Assembly: GCF_900104355.1 (NCBI RefSeq)
Contig: NZ_FNIY01000014.1
Span: 1 to 64,000, forward strand
Direction of reading: 5' to 3'
DNA from: Phyllobacterium sp. OV277
GTDB taxonomy: Bacteria; Pseudomonadota; Alphaproteobacteria; Rhizobiales; Rhizobiaceae
Length of the DNA: 64,000 nt
Within the stretch, counting starts at the first letter, position 1. Every line of letters starts with the position of its first letter. Both the position numbers and the translations under genes were made by a program. Below, piece by piece: positions 1 to 7,591 of the stretch. The notes below the pieces were generated by a model. The model saw only the letters and a program-made list of their open reading frames with translations, made no database searches and was not told the origin of the DNA.

Positions 1-143
1 GCGGCGCGACAGTTGGATTGAGAAACGAAGAGAAGGCAGACTACAGGAGCAAGCTGCCACGGCTCTATTCACTGTCACCGGTCCGGGCTGCGATGGTGAA
101 GTCTCCGCCCTGCCCGGCGACGCACCTCGGCATCTCTCGGGAT

Positions 144-184
144 GACATTTCTACTTTGCATACAACGCGACATTTCTAAATTGC
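144..184. repeat. Two 16-bp direct repeats, possible insertion-sequence end
   Basis: GACATTTCTACTTTGC (144-159) and GACATTTCTAAATTGC (169-184) match at 14 of 16 positions and are spaced 25 bp start to start. Multiple short terminal repeats of this kind are typical of IS21-like element ends, and the open frames running in from the left edge would fit a transposase tail, but I do not recognise the peptide. The mobile-element reading is inference only. Confidence 0.35.
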
Positions 185-268
185 TGCCACAAGGGCAGCA
201 CAAAAATCTGGAGGATCGTGCAATTCATCAGGAGTTCCGGTCTACGCGTTCCTCCGATTGCTCCCCTA

Positions 269-312
269 TTGTGTGCTGGTGAGGTCATAGGCCTCACAAT
301 CTCAGCACACAA
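269..312. promoter_or_regulatory. Long interrupted inverted repeat before the SDR gene
   Basis: Outer arms TTGTGTGCTG (269-278) and CAGCACACAA (303-312) are perfectly complementary. Inside them GTGAGG (279-284) pairs with CCTCAC (292-297) around a 7-nt loop, leaving a 5-nt bulge on the right side. The right arm runs into the AAGG of the SDR ribosome binding site, so it could be a repressor operator or an RNA hairpin limiting translation. Confidence 0.5.
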
Positions 313-323
313 GGAAATGCACG

Positions 324-1160
324 ATGAGCAAGACATGGTTTATCACCGGTGCTGGCCGGGGTATCGGTGCGGAAGTTGCCAAGGCGGCCTTGGCCGCAGG
401 GCACAATGTGGTTGCGACCGGTCGCAACCGTAAACAGGTTCAAAAAGCATTTGAAGGTATAAGCGGACAGCTGTTGATCATGGAACTGGATGTCACCAAT
501 CCAGATCAGGCGGACTTAGTGGTGGACGCTGCTGTCACCCATTTCGGCGGTCTTGATGTTTTGGTCAACAATGCTGGCTATGGTCAGTTGGGAAACTTTG
601 AAGAAAACCCTGCCGCCGATATCGAACGGCAATTTGCGACTAATGTATTCGGAATGTTTCATGTGACCCGCGCTGTCCTGCCTGTTATGCGTTGGGAAAG
701 ATCAGGCCGGATTTTCAACTTCTCGTCCATGGGTGGCATGGTCGGCTTCGCTGGTGCATCGATCTATTGTTCGACAAAATTTGCGGTTGAAGGGTTCTCA
801 GAGTCTCTTGCAATGGAACTTGCCCAGTTTGGTATCCATGTAACGATCGTGGAACCGGGTTTTTTCCATACGGATTTTCTCGACGAGAGTTCCGTCCGTT
901 ATAGCAGGCAAGCCATCAATGATTACACGGCCTCCTTACATGAGAGGCGCACGACATATGACGGATATAGCTACCAACAGGCTGGTGATCCGGTAAAGCT
1001 GGGTGCTGCTCTGGTTGAGCTGGCAGCGTCGAAAGAGCCTCCACTGCGTTACGTCGCAGGGTCTGACGCAGTCAAAGGCATCGCGACAAAGCTGGATTCG
1101 GTTCACGCGGAGATCAATAAATGGCGATCTTTGTCGATTTCTACAGATGGTAATTTTTGA
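324..1160 (+). CDS. SDR family NAD(P)-dependent oxidoreductase
   Basis: A classical short-chain dehydrogenase of 278 residues, a usual length for the family. The cofactor motif TGAGRGIG is at residues 8-15, NNAG at 82-85, the catalytic serine at S135 and the YxxxK pair at Y148 and K152, followed by the PG motif at 178-179. It is a soluble cytoplasmic enzyme with no signal peptide. The substrate cannot be read from the sequence. The ATG start is preceded by AAGGA at a good distance. The gene is alone, downstream of an inverted repeat that overlaps its ribosome binding site, which suggests repression by an unseen regulator. Family certain, role unknown. Confidence 0.9.
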   Translation: MSKTWFITGAGRGIGAEVAKAALAAGHNVVATGRNRKQVQKAFEGISGQLLIMELDVTNPDQADLVVDAAVTHFGGLDVLVNNAGYGQLGNFEENPAADIERQFATNVFGMFHVTRAVLPVMRWERSGRIFNFSSMGGMVGFAGASIYCSTKFAVEGFSESLAMELAQFGIHVTIVEPGFFHTDFLDESSVRYSRQAINDYTASLHERRTTYDGYSYQQAGDPVKLGAALVELAASKEPPLRYVAGSDAVKGIATKLDSVHAEINKWRSLSISTDGNF

Positions 1161-1317
1161 GCCGTTTTTCTGCCCAGAGATCAACACGATTTTCCCGGAG
1201 AAATAGGCAATCAGCTCGTTGGATTGGTCTACCGCCTCGCCTCTCCGCCGTGCGAAATTCAAACTGGGAATAAAACCCCGCTATTCAATTCACTTTAAAG
1301 AGAAAGGGATATTTATC

Positions 1318-1461
1318 ATGAACATCCAATTCCCCACCCTTTCACCGTATCTCAAGCCAAGTTTTTCAACGCTGAAACTTCTTTCACGCGTGTTCCATCC
1401 GATCAAGACAAAGAAAGATCGCGACATGGCGGAACTGGCAAAGCGATATTTAAACGGATAA
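1318..1461 (+). CDS. Small basic protein of 47 residues, function unknown
   Basis: A short frame starting MNIQFPTLSPYL and ending AKRYLNG. I take the ATG at 1318 because GAAAGGGA lies at a good distance upstream and the gene is followed about 40 bp later by a strong intrinsic terminator, so it looks like a complete small transcription unit. It is rich in Lys, Leu and Ser with no signal peptide, cysteine pairs or clear membrane segment. The basic C-terminal half (KTKKDRDMAELAKRYL) vaguely recalls small DUF1127-type proteins of alphaproteobacteria, but the typical arginine-rich motif is missing. No function is proposed. Confidence 0.55.
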   Translation: MNIQFPTLSPYLKPSFSTLKLLSRVFHPIKTKKDRDMAELAKRYLNG

Positions 1462-1497
1462 TCAGCGCCTTTTTCACGCGCTATTGAAAGTCGAGGA

Positions 1498-1528
1498 AAC
1501 CCGCAATGTTTGGCATTGCGGGTTTTTT
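1498..1528 (+). terminator. Intrinsic terminator after the small protein gene
   Basis: A perfect stem CCCGCAATG (1500-1508) / CATTGCGGG (1514-1522) with loop TTTGG, extended by two A-T pairs and followed by six T. It points to the plus strand. Its T tract overlaps the stop codon of the convergent adenylate cyclase gene; on the minus strand no U tract follows, so it should act one way only. Confidence 0.85.
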
Positions 1529-2744
1529 AGTGCCTCTCAACCGGATCAAGAGTAAAGAGTTCCTGCGCACGGCCAACACCGCGTAGGGCAAAGCGTCCGA
1601 CACAAACCAGTTTGGACCGGAGTCCTTCCGGTAGGAACGCGGCAAAGCGGTCAGAGATCAGTATGTCCTGATCGACCGAACGGCACATGGAAGCGATGCG
1701 ACTGACTTCGTTCACGGCAGGTCCAACGACCGTAAAATCCAGCCTCGTATCACTGCCAATATTGCCGAAGAACACCTCGCCGACGTGGACGCCAAGATAG
1801 ACGTTGGTAATAGGCTGTTTTTCTGCCGTGCGGCGCTCATTGAGAGCAACAAGCCGCTTGCGCAACAGCGCTTCCGCCTGCAGGGCCGCCACACATGCGG
1901 TTTGCGAACCACCATCGGTGAAAATAGCCAATGTGCCGTCGCCGATCAGCTTCAATACGTCCCCGCCCGCTTCTTGTATGGATGAGATCACCGCATCGGC
2001 ATAATCATTCAACATCGGGATGATCGCATCTGGTCCAGCAGCATCGGAGATACGGGTATAGTCCCGCAAATCCGAATACCAAAGAACGGCTTCGATCCGG
2101 TCGGCGGCACCGCGATTGATACGCCCGGCCAGAACGCGTTCACCTGCATCATGACCGAGATAGACCTCGGCAATTGTCCGCACGATCCGCGCCAGCGAGG
2201 CGCATTTGATGGCAATGGCGAGGCCACGCACGAGACGCTTCAATGTTGCGATGTCGCTGTCGTTGAACCCATCGGTGTGGGCGGTAGACCACTGCGAATA
2301 GAAGCAATCCATTTCGCCGATACTGCCTTGGGTTGAAAAGCGGTTGATCAGCGCCAGATAATCGGTAAGTCCTTCAGCCTTGAGGTTCTCAAGATGAACA
2401 AAGCCCGGCTCGTCCATTTCGCCAATACGGCGGCGGAGCGAATCTTCACCTGACTGTAACAGATGATAGAATGTGGTTCGCTGCCAGCTTTCCGCGCTCG
2501 CCCCCTGGGTGCTGGAACCGTACTCGATGACGGGCTTTTCAACTTCCTCACGCTGGCGCCAGTGAAATGCCCTGCCCTCATAAATCGGATGCAGCGTATC
2601 GACAAACGCCAAGGCGCGCTCAAGCGTAATACCGAGGCCGCAACAGCGCGCACAAAAACCGTTCAGCAGTTCGGTTTCGCTGGCTCCAGCCAATCCTTGA
2701 GCGTCAAGCCATTCTTCAATTGCAACGATATCGGCTTCAGTCAT
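1527..2744 (-). CDS. Class III adenylate cyclase
   Basis: A 405-residue protein with an alpha-helical N-terminal half of unknown fold and a C-terminal class III nucleotide cyclase domain from about residue 215 to 400. Catalytic residues are all visible: metal-binding D225 (YSDLRDYT) and D269 (IGDG), the adenine-selecting pair K265 and D336 (LDFTVVG), and transition-state N345 and R349 (VNEVSRIA). This predicts active synthesis of cyclic AMP from ATP in the cytoplasm. I chose the ATG at 2744 with GGGA upstream; an in-frame GTG at 2759 is possible. It lies 81 nt behind the SGNH hydrolase on the same strand and may be read through from the polysaccharide operon. No membrane segments. Confidence 0.88.
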   Translation of the reverse strand: MTEADIVAIEEWLDAQGLAGASETELLNGFCARCCGLGITLERALAFVDTLHPIYEGRAFHWRQREEVEKPVIEYGSSTQGASAESWQRTTFYHLLQSGEDSLRRRIGEMDEPGFVHLENLKAEGLTDYLALINRFSTQGSIGEMDCFYSQWSTAHTDGFNDSDIATLKRLVRGLAIAIKCASLARIVRTIAEVYLGHDAGERVLAGRINRGAADRIEAVLWYSDLRDYTRISDAAGPDAIIPMLNDYADAVISSIQEAGGDVLKLIGDGTLAIFTDGGSQTACVAALQAEALLRKRLVALNERRTAEKQPITNVYLGVHVGEVFFGNIGSDTRLDFTVVGPAVNEVSRIASMCRSVDQDILISDRFAAFLPEGLRSKLVCVGRFALRGVGRAQELFTLDPVERH

Positions 2745-2825
2745 GATTCCCGCTCTCACATGAGTGCTGAACGGGTATCACGTTCACGCCGTTTGACAAA
2801 GATAGTCCCGTTCCGGTGCCGGAAT

Positions 2826-4010
2826 TCAGTTGCTCGCTGTTACAGGTTCCAACTTCACCGGGGGTGTCGGCAGATCTGGTGCTGGCTTTTCGCTATCCGT
2901 GGCTTTTTCGATAGCGCAGACCTTCAGATTGCCGGTGAAGAGAATGCCGCTGATTGGCAATGCCGGTTCAGCCGGAAGCGTTTCATGGCGGATACTATCT
3001 TTTGGAACATGCAGCTTGTGCTCGCCTCCAGCACTGCCGCCGCCAAGTGTGAGCGCAAGAGTTGCCGGAGGATCAAGAAGCGTTGTGCCGTAGAGAAATT
3101 CGAAGCTCAGCATGGAAACCAGGAACTTGTAGGTCCCGTCACGCACGCCGCCCTTGAGCAGAGCCGCCCGATGCAAGTCGTTACCCAAACGGATATCGAG
3201 CGGCGGAATGCGCGGTTCGCACACATAGGCCATTGCCAGAAGTTGCCCCTTGTCCACCTCGAAGCGCAACCGGTCGCTGCCCAAATCCAGAGCCGAGATA
3301 GAAAATCGCCGATTGCTGTATTCGACTGGAACCCGGCCAAGCCTTTTGCTCAACTGGACGCCATCAAGGGCGCGTGCCCCGGCAAAGTGTTCCGGATCAA
3401 TGGGCGGTGGCAAGGCGGCGGCCTTGACCGGACGCTGTAACGCGGGCTCCAACTCATCGGCGATGAGGTTGGCAACAATGGTTGTCGCGACAGGCCGGGC
3501 GTAATGGCCTTGATCGGAATAGAAGCTGGGGTGGCCGACGACATCACGGCCCAAGCGCTGCATAAGATTGCGTGATACGTCCACGCATATGGTCCCGTAA
3601 CACTGGGAGATGTAATTGATACCCGCATCGATAGACGGAACGGCATTGAGGAAAGAACCGTTGCGTGCGCCGAACACAAGAGTTGCAATGCGCAGGTTGG
3701 GGTTTTGCTCCAGAGCGTAGCGGATAATCCCCTCATAGAATCTGGCCCAATGACGGAATGGCCGCCGCTCGTCGCCGTAAACGAAAGCATCGTTGAGCGC
3801 ATATTCGATCAGCAGCAGATCGCAATCAGCCAATTGGTCGTAAATCTTGAGCTGGTAAAGTCCGAATGCGCTGGTGGTGCCGCCCACGGCGAGGTCAGCG
3901 ACAACATCAAACTCGATACCGCGCCGCGCCATCGTTGATAAAAGCGACGGCAAATAGCCTGGCAACATGACGGTGTTGGAGCCGCCGATGATTACGGTTT
4001 TCAATTTCAT
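2826..4010 (-). CDS. SGNH/GDSL-type hydrolase of the polysaccharide locus
   Basis: A 394-residue protein with an N-terminal SGNH hydrolase domain. Block I is GGSNT with nucleophile S11, the oxyanion asparagine is N73 (ALNDAF), and block V supplies D166 and H169 (SDQGH), so the triad is complete. Residues 200 to 370 form a second, beta-rich part I do not recognise, ending in a proline-rich tail. Enzymes of this fold in polysaccharide loci often add or remove acetyl groups, so acetyl decoration of the polymer is a reasonable inference. The start at 4010 shares ATGA with the stop of the upstream glycoside hydrolase gene, showing translational coupling. No signal peptide is evident. Confidence 0.75.
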   Translation of the reverse strand: MKLKTVIIGGSNTVMLPGYLPSLLSTMARRGIEFDVVADLAVGGTTSAFGLYQLKIYDQLADCDLLLIEYALNDAFVYGDERRPFRHWARFYEGIIRYALEQNPNLRIATLVFGARNGSFLNAVPSIDAGINYISQCYGTICVDVSRNLMQRLGRDVVGHPSFYSDQGHYARPVATTIVANLIADELEPALQRPVKAAALPPPIDPEHFAGARALDGVQLSKRLGRVPVEYSNRRFSISALDLGSDRLRFEVDKGQLLAMAYVCEPRIPPLDIRLGNDLHRAALLKGGVRDGTYKFLVSMLSFEFLYGTTLLDPPATLALTLGGGSAGGEHKLHVPKDSIRHETLPAEPALPISGILFTGNLKVCAIEKATDSEKPAPDLPTPPVKLEPVTASN

Positions 4011-5122
4011 GGTGCCACCACTGCTGCCTTGCCTGCAGGAGAAAGCCCTCCGCAACGCCAGACTCCATATCCCTTTGCGTCCCAATCAAAATAATAGGCC
4101 GCTGCCACGCGGCCCGTTCCCATGAGTTCCTCGAACCGGTTTCGCGCTGTCTCGACTAGATGTTCGCGCGAACCGTCATTGGCGGGGCACGTCGTTGACG
4201 TATTTGAGAAGCCCCATTCCGTGATCCAGCATGGTTTGCCATCTGGCTCTGATCGGCAGATCGACAGCGCCTGCTTGATATGGTTATCACGAGCTTCTGG
4301 CGTACCGTTGCTGCCCGGATAGATATGTATCCCGTAGCCATCCACCACCTTATCCAACCCATGCTTGCGCAGGAGATTGGTAAAGATCGTCAGGTCAACA
4401 CTATCGATCCCGCGCCTGTCAGCGTCAGCAAACGGAATGTCCGAAAGTCCCGCCGAGACAACCTTGGCATTGGCGCTGAATTTGGTGGTTTTGAGTTCTT
4501 CGCGAACAACAGCAGCAAGCTGGACATATTTTGCAGCGCCTTGCTCGACAACGGTCAAGTTATCGAGGTCGTTCAATGTACGCGCCGTCTTCGATTTGGC
4601 CTGGGTCTTCACCTCAAGATCGCCATTATAGGCGCCCCAGTTGATTTCATTACCGGGTTCAACTGCGACAAGAGGAATTTTAAGCGCATCTATCTTGCGC
4701 AAGGCATCACCCACCACAGACCGGAACTGATCCTGCGAAATATCGGAAAGCCGGTACATATCCCATATCCGGCCAAGTCCGGAACGCGGCTTTGTACCTT
4801 GAGGGTAGAAGGCCGCATTGTTGAGGGATATTTCAAGAAGAATTGCCAGCCCCTTTTCATGGGCCACGCGGATTGCGTCGATACTTTGATCGAGCGGCTT
4901 GGTCAGTGACAACCGCACCGCAACCACACCGCTCTTGACCATGAGGTCGAGCACTTTTTCCCGTTCCGGTGCGGAAAGCCAGGCAAGGTTGACCCGGTTT
5001 ACACCAAATCGGCTGTCTTCTGTTGCTTGCGATGGCGTTGCAAGCACACTGCTCGCGACAGCAATCGCCACGGCAAAGGAAACACCGGCGTAAAGCCTAC
5101 GCAATTGCAATCGCCATGTCAT
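4007..5122 (-). CDS. Secreted glycoside hydrolase-like TIM-barrel protein
   Basis: A 371-residue protein with a signal peptide (basic start, hydrophobic residues 11-28, probable cleavage after SQA at 31-33). The mature part has clan GH-A features: GNE with probable acid/base E159 and the strand-end motif ITEWGF with probable nucleophile E302. It should cut or trim a beta-linked polysaccharide outside the cytoplasm. Placed between pyruvyl transferases and an SGNH hydrolase in an exopolysaccharide operon, it most likely shortens or releases the polymer made there. The closest family (GH5, GH39 or another clan A family) cannot be decided by eye. It couples to the next gene by an ATGA overlap. 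Confidence 0.75.
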   Translation of the reverse strand: MTWRLQLRRLYAGVSFAVAIAVASSVLATPSQATEDSRFGVNRVNLAWLSAPEREKVLDLMVKSGVVAVRLSLTKPLDQSIDAIRVAHEKGLAILLEISLNNAAFYPQGTKPRSGLGRIWDMYRLSDISQDQFRSVVGDALRKIDALKIPLVAVEPGNEINWGAYNGDLEVKTQAKSKTARTLNDLDNLTVVEQGAAKYVQLAAVVREELKTTKFSANAKVVSAGLSDIPFADADRRGIDSVDLTIFTNLLRKHGLDKVVDGYGIHIYPGSNGTPEARDNHIKQALSICRSEPDGKPCWITEWGFSNTSTTCPANDGSREHLVETARNRFEELMGTGRVAAAYYFDWDAKGYGVWRCGGLSPAGKAAVVAP

Positions 5123-5165
5123 GGTTTCATGCCTCCCATATGCTGGACGCCGGTGAAAAGCCTCA

Positions 5166-6341
5166 TTATCGAATGCCGATATCTTTCAAAGCGCCGTTGA
5201 AATTTGCTTCGCACTCGGAGTAACGATGTATCGCCGCCGGAACGTCGATCTTCGAGAGGAAGTCCTGTAGAAACGCCTTCTTTTGTGGCTCGCGATTCCA
5301 CACCGATGCCTCGATGTGTGGGAAGCCGACGAAATCGAGCATTTCGCGCATACGGTCATCGACAGCGATCATCAGTGCTGGAATGCCCGACTGCATGCCG
5401 ATGATTGAACCGTGGAAGCGGCGGCCAAAACAGAAATCCTGCCCCGATACCCAGCTGCGCCATTTATGCGTATCGAAGAAAACCAGATAATCGCGCTTAC
5501 GCTGCCATTTTTCCGCATGCTTGTACTCAGTTGGTGCCGTGATACGGCTTGCCGCCTGATCGTAGGCTTGCGTGGTGTCTTCACCGACCATGTTCATGTT
5601 GTAGACGATTACTTCGTCCTGAATGACGTAGCTTGCCGTACTGTCCTTGTGCAGGAGTGCGTGGGCGTCGACGATGGTATCGGGAACGCTGCCAAGATAA
5701 CCACCAAAGGCGATTTTTTGGGATTCAGCCAACCCCGGATCGGCCAGACGGCTTAGCGAACGCTTCATCTGAGCCGGATCGAAATAAAGCGACGGGCATC
5801 CGGTCGGACGCACATACTTCATACCCTCGGCTTTCAGGAACTCCGCCGTAAAATGTCCACGCGTCAGGAAGAACGTTTCCTTCTTCTTCAGCACATTGAG
5901 GAAACGCTGCGTACCCTCGGGCAATTCAGCCTTGAGGTTTTCCTTCTTCTGGATGCCAATGCCCATGATGACGATTGGCATGTTGAGAAGTTCAAACACA
6001 TGGGATTCCGTTGCAGCCGCATAGCCGGGCCGAAGCAGATTGGCCGATGCAAACAGGCACAGGTCAAAGCTCTCGTTCAACCTTGCATAGGTCTCCGGCG
6101 AATGAATGCTGTTGGCCAGATGCCAGAACGGAATATAGGTAACGTCATGGCCGCGGACGCTGTTGGCAGCGCCTTCGCCGATGAGATAATTGCCCGTATT
6201 GGCAATCCTCTTAACCTGATCGATGACATCCTTTTTTGTCCGGATGGTCTCGAAATAGGGTCGGTGTTTTACCGTTGCCCCGGAAACGCTGTCGACGGTC
6301 CGCATCAGATATGATGGGATGCCTGTGATCATTATTCGCAT
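5166..6341 (-). CDS. Polysaccharide pyruvyl transferase family protein (tandem copy 1)
   Basis: A 391-residue cytoplasmic protein of the polysaccharide pyruvyl transferase family, which adds pyruvyl ketals from phosphoenolpyruvate to sugar residues of exopolysaccharides. Visible landmarks are NTGNYLIGEGA near residue 50, MGIGIQ near 126, the RPTGCPSLYF segment near 180 and the C-terminal FGRRFHGSIIGMQSGIPALMI segment (about 310-330). These motifs are shared almost word for word with the next upstream gene, so the two are tandem duplicates that have diverged. It belongs to the left-arm operon. Acceptor sugar unknown; pyruvylation of the polymer is inferred from family and neighbours. Confidence 0.8.
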   Translation of the reverse strand: MRIMITGIPSYLMRTVDSVSGATVKHRPYFETIRTKKDVIDQVKRIANTGNYLIGEGAANSVRGHDVTYIPFWHLANSIHSPETYARLNESFDLCLFASANLLRPGYAAATESHVFELLNMPIVIMGIGIQKKENLKAELPEGTQRFLNVLKKKETFFLTRGHFTAEFLKAEGMKYVRPTGCPSLYFDPAQMKRSLSRLADPGLAESQKIAFGGYLGSVPDTIVDAHALLHKDSTASYVIQDEVIVYNMNMVGEDTTQAYDQAASRITAPTEYKHAEKWQRKRDYLVFFDTHKWRSWVSGQDFCFGRRFHGSIIGMQSGIPALMIAVDDRMREMLDFVGFPHIEASVWNREPQKKAFLQDFLSKIDVPAAIHRYSECEANFNGALKDIGIR

Positions 6342-6387
6342 GTTCGTCCATCTTATGTTGGAGCTTCCAAGGCGCCGGATATGGGAG

Positions 6388-7572
6388 TTATCCGATGCCG
6401 ATCTCGGTCAGGACCGAGCGGAAGCTGCGTTCACGGTCAGAGTATTTTTCAATGACCTGCGGAATATTCATCTCGGCCAAATGGTCAGAGATGAATGCCG
6501 AGCGGTCATTTGCAGAATTGAGGTCATTGGCCTCGACTTTCGGCAACCCGGAAAAGTTCAGCATTTCGCGCATCCGGTCGTCGACAGCGACAATCAGGCT
6601 TGGCACGCCAGCCTGAAGCGCAATGACATTGCCGTGGAACCGCCGGCCAAAGGAGAAGTCCATGGACGATGTCCAGGCACGCCACTGGTTCGTGTCGAAA
6701 AATGTGTGAACCTTGATCTTCTTTTTCAGCTCTTCGGAGCCCTTGAATGTCAGGTCACCGATCATCTCACCCGAGGTGGAATCGTAGACGCGGCCATCCT
6801 CGTTCGGTTCAATCTGCATATCAAAATGCAGGGGCTCGTCCTGAATGACATAGGCCGAACGTCCATCGTCGGACGAAAGCGCATTCATGTCACCAATTGT
6901 ATCAAGCGCAGCGCCCATATAGCCTGTAAACACCGTCCGCCCTTCACCCACTTTCACATCAGGCAAGCGGCGAATGGCTTTGCGCACATTGGCTGGCATG
7001 AAATACATTGACGGGCAGCCAACCGGTCTCACGAATGAGAACCCCTGATCTTTCAGATACGCGGCCGTTTCATCGCCGCGTGTCAGGAAGTAATGCTCTT
7101 TTTCTTTCAGGACCTGCAGCAGACGCTGGGTGCCCTCGGGTAATGACTCTTCGAGGTCTGGCCGGTTCTGAATGCCGATGCCCAGCATGACCACAGGCAT
7201 ATCCAGCTTGGACAGCACTTGCGCTTCCGCGTCGGCGGACAGGCTCTTGCGCAGAAGATTGGCGCAGGTGAAGACACAGATGTCGAATTGCTTGTTGATG
7301 GCATCCAGACCCGTACCGTTGTTGACGGCGTTGTAGAGGTGCCAGAATGGAATATGGGTGGCATCAGGGGACAGCGCGCGCAATGCACCCTCCCCGATCA
7401 GGTAGTTCCCCGTATTGCTGATATTCTTGAGTTCGCGCAGGTAAGCTTCCTTGTCTTCCGGCTGCGGTTGTTTCTCCGAGTAAAAGACACGGGAATCTTC
7501 GGCTCTCTGAATGAGGCGTGTCATGTGGCCGGGGATGCCGGTAAGGAGAATTCTGGGGCTCATGGGGTTCAC
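6388..7572 (-). CDS. Polysaccharide pyruvyl transferase family protein (tandem copy 2)
   Basis: A 394-residue paralog of its downstream neighbour, with the same NTGNYLIGEGA, LGIGIQ, PEGTQR, RPVGCPSMYF and FSFGRRFHGN landmarks in the same order. The two copies differ enough to suggest different acceptor sugars rather than a recent duplication. The start is uncertain: GTG at 7572 has AAAGG four bases upstream, while the ATG at 7563 has no good ribosome binding site, so I keep the GTG. It sits 19 nt after the GT2-GT4 fusion gene in one operon. Cytoplasmic, no signal peptide. Confidence 0.8.
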   Translation of the reverse strand: MNPMSPRILLTGIPGHMTRLIQRAEDSRVFYSEKQPQPEDKEAYLRELKNISNTGNYLIGEGALRALSPDATHIPFWHLYNAVNNGTGLDAINKQFDICVFTCANLLRKSLSADAEAQVLSKLDMPVVMLGIGIQNRPDLEESLPEGTQRLLQVLKEKEHYFLTRGDETAAYLKDQGFSFVRPVGCPSMYFMPANVRKAIRRLPDVKVGEGRTVFTGYMGAALDTIGDMNALSSDDGRSAYVIQDEPLHFDMQIEPNEDGRVYDSTSGEMIGDLTFKGSEELKKKIKVHTFFDTNQWRAWTSSMDFSFGRRFHGNVIALQAGVPSLIVAVDDRMREMLNFSGLPKVEANDLNSANDRSAFISDHLAEMNIPQVIEKYSDRERSFRSVLTEIGIG

Positions 7573-7591
7573 AAAACCTTTCTGCTGATCA

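Larger units (their letters stand above)
1..323. other. Left-edge region without an identified gene
   Basis: I see no gene I can support here. Two plus-strand frames are open from the left edge (stops at 143-145 and 177-179) and could be the tail of a truncated gene, but neither short peptide resembles a family I know. The stretch holds a pair of direct repeats (144-184) and a long inverted repeat just before the SDR gene (269-312), listed separately. Confidence 0.5.

Noticed and set aside
2463-3440. Plus-strand open frame of 325 codons
   Set aside because: It runs across the cyclase and SGNH hydrolase genes on the opposite strand, has no start signal, and no recognisable domain.
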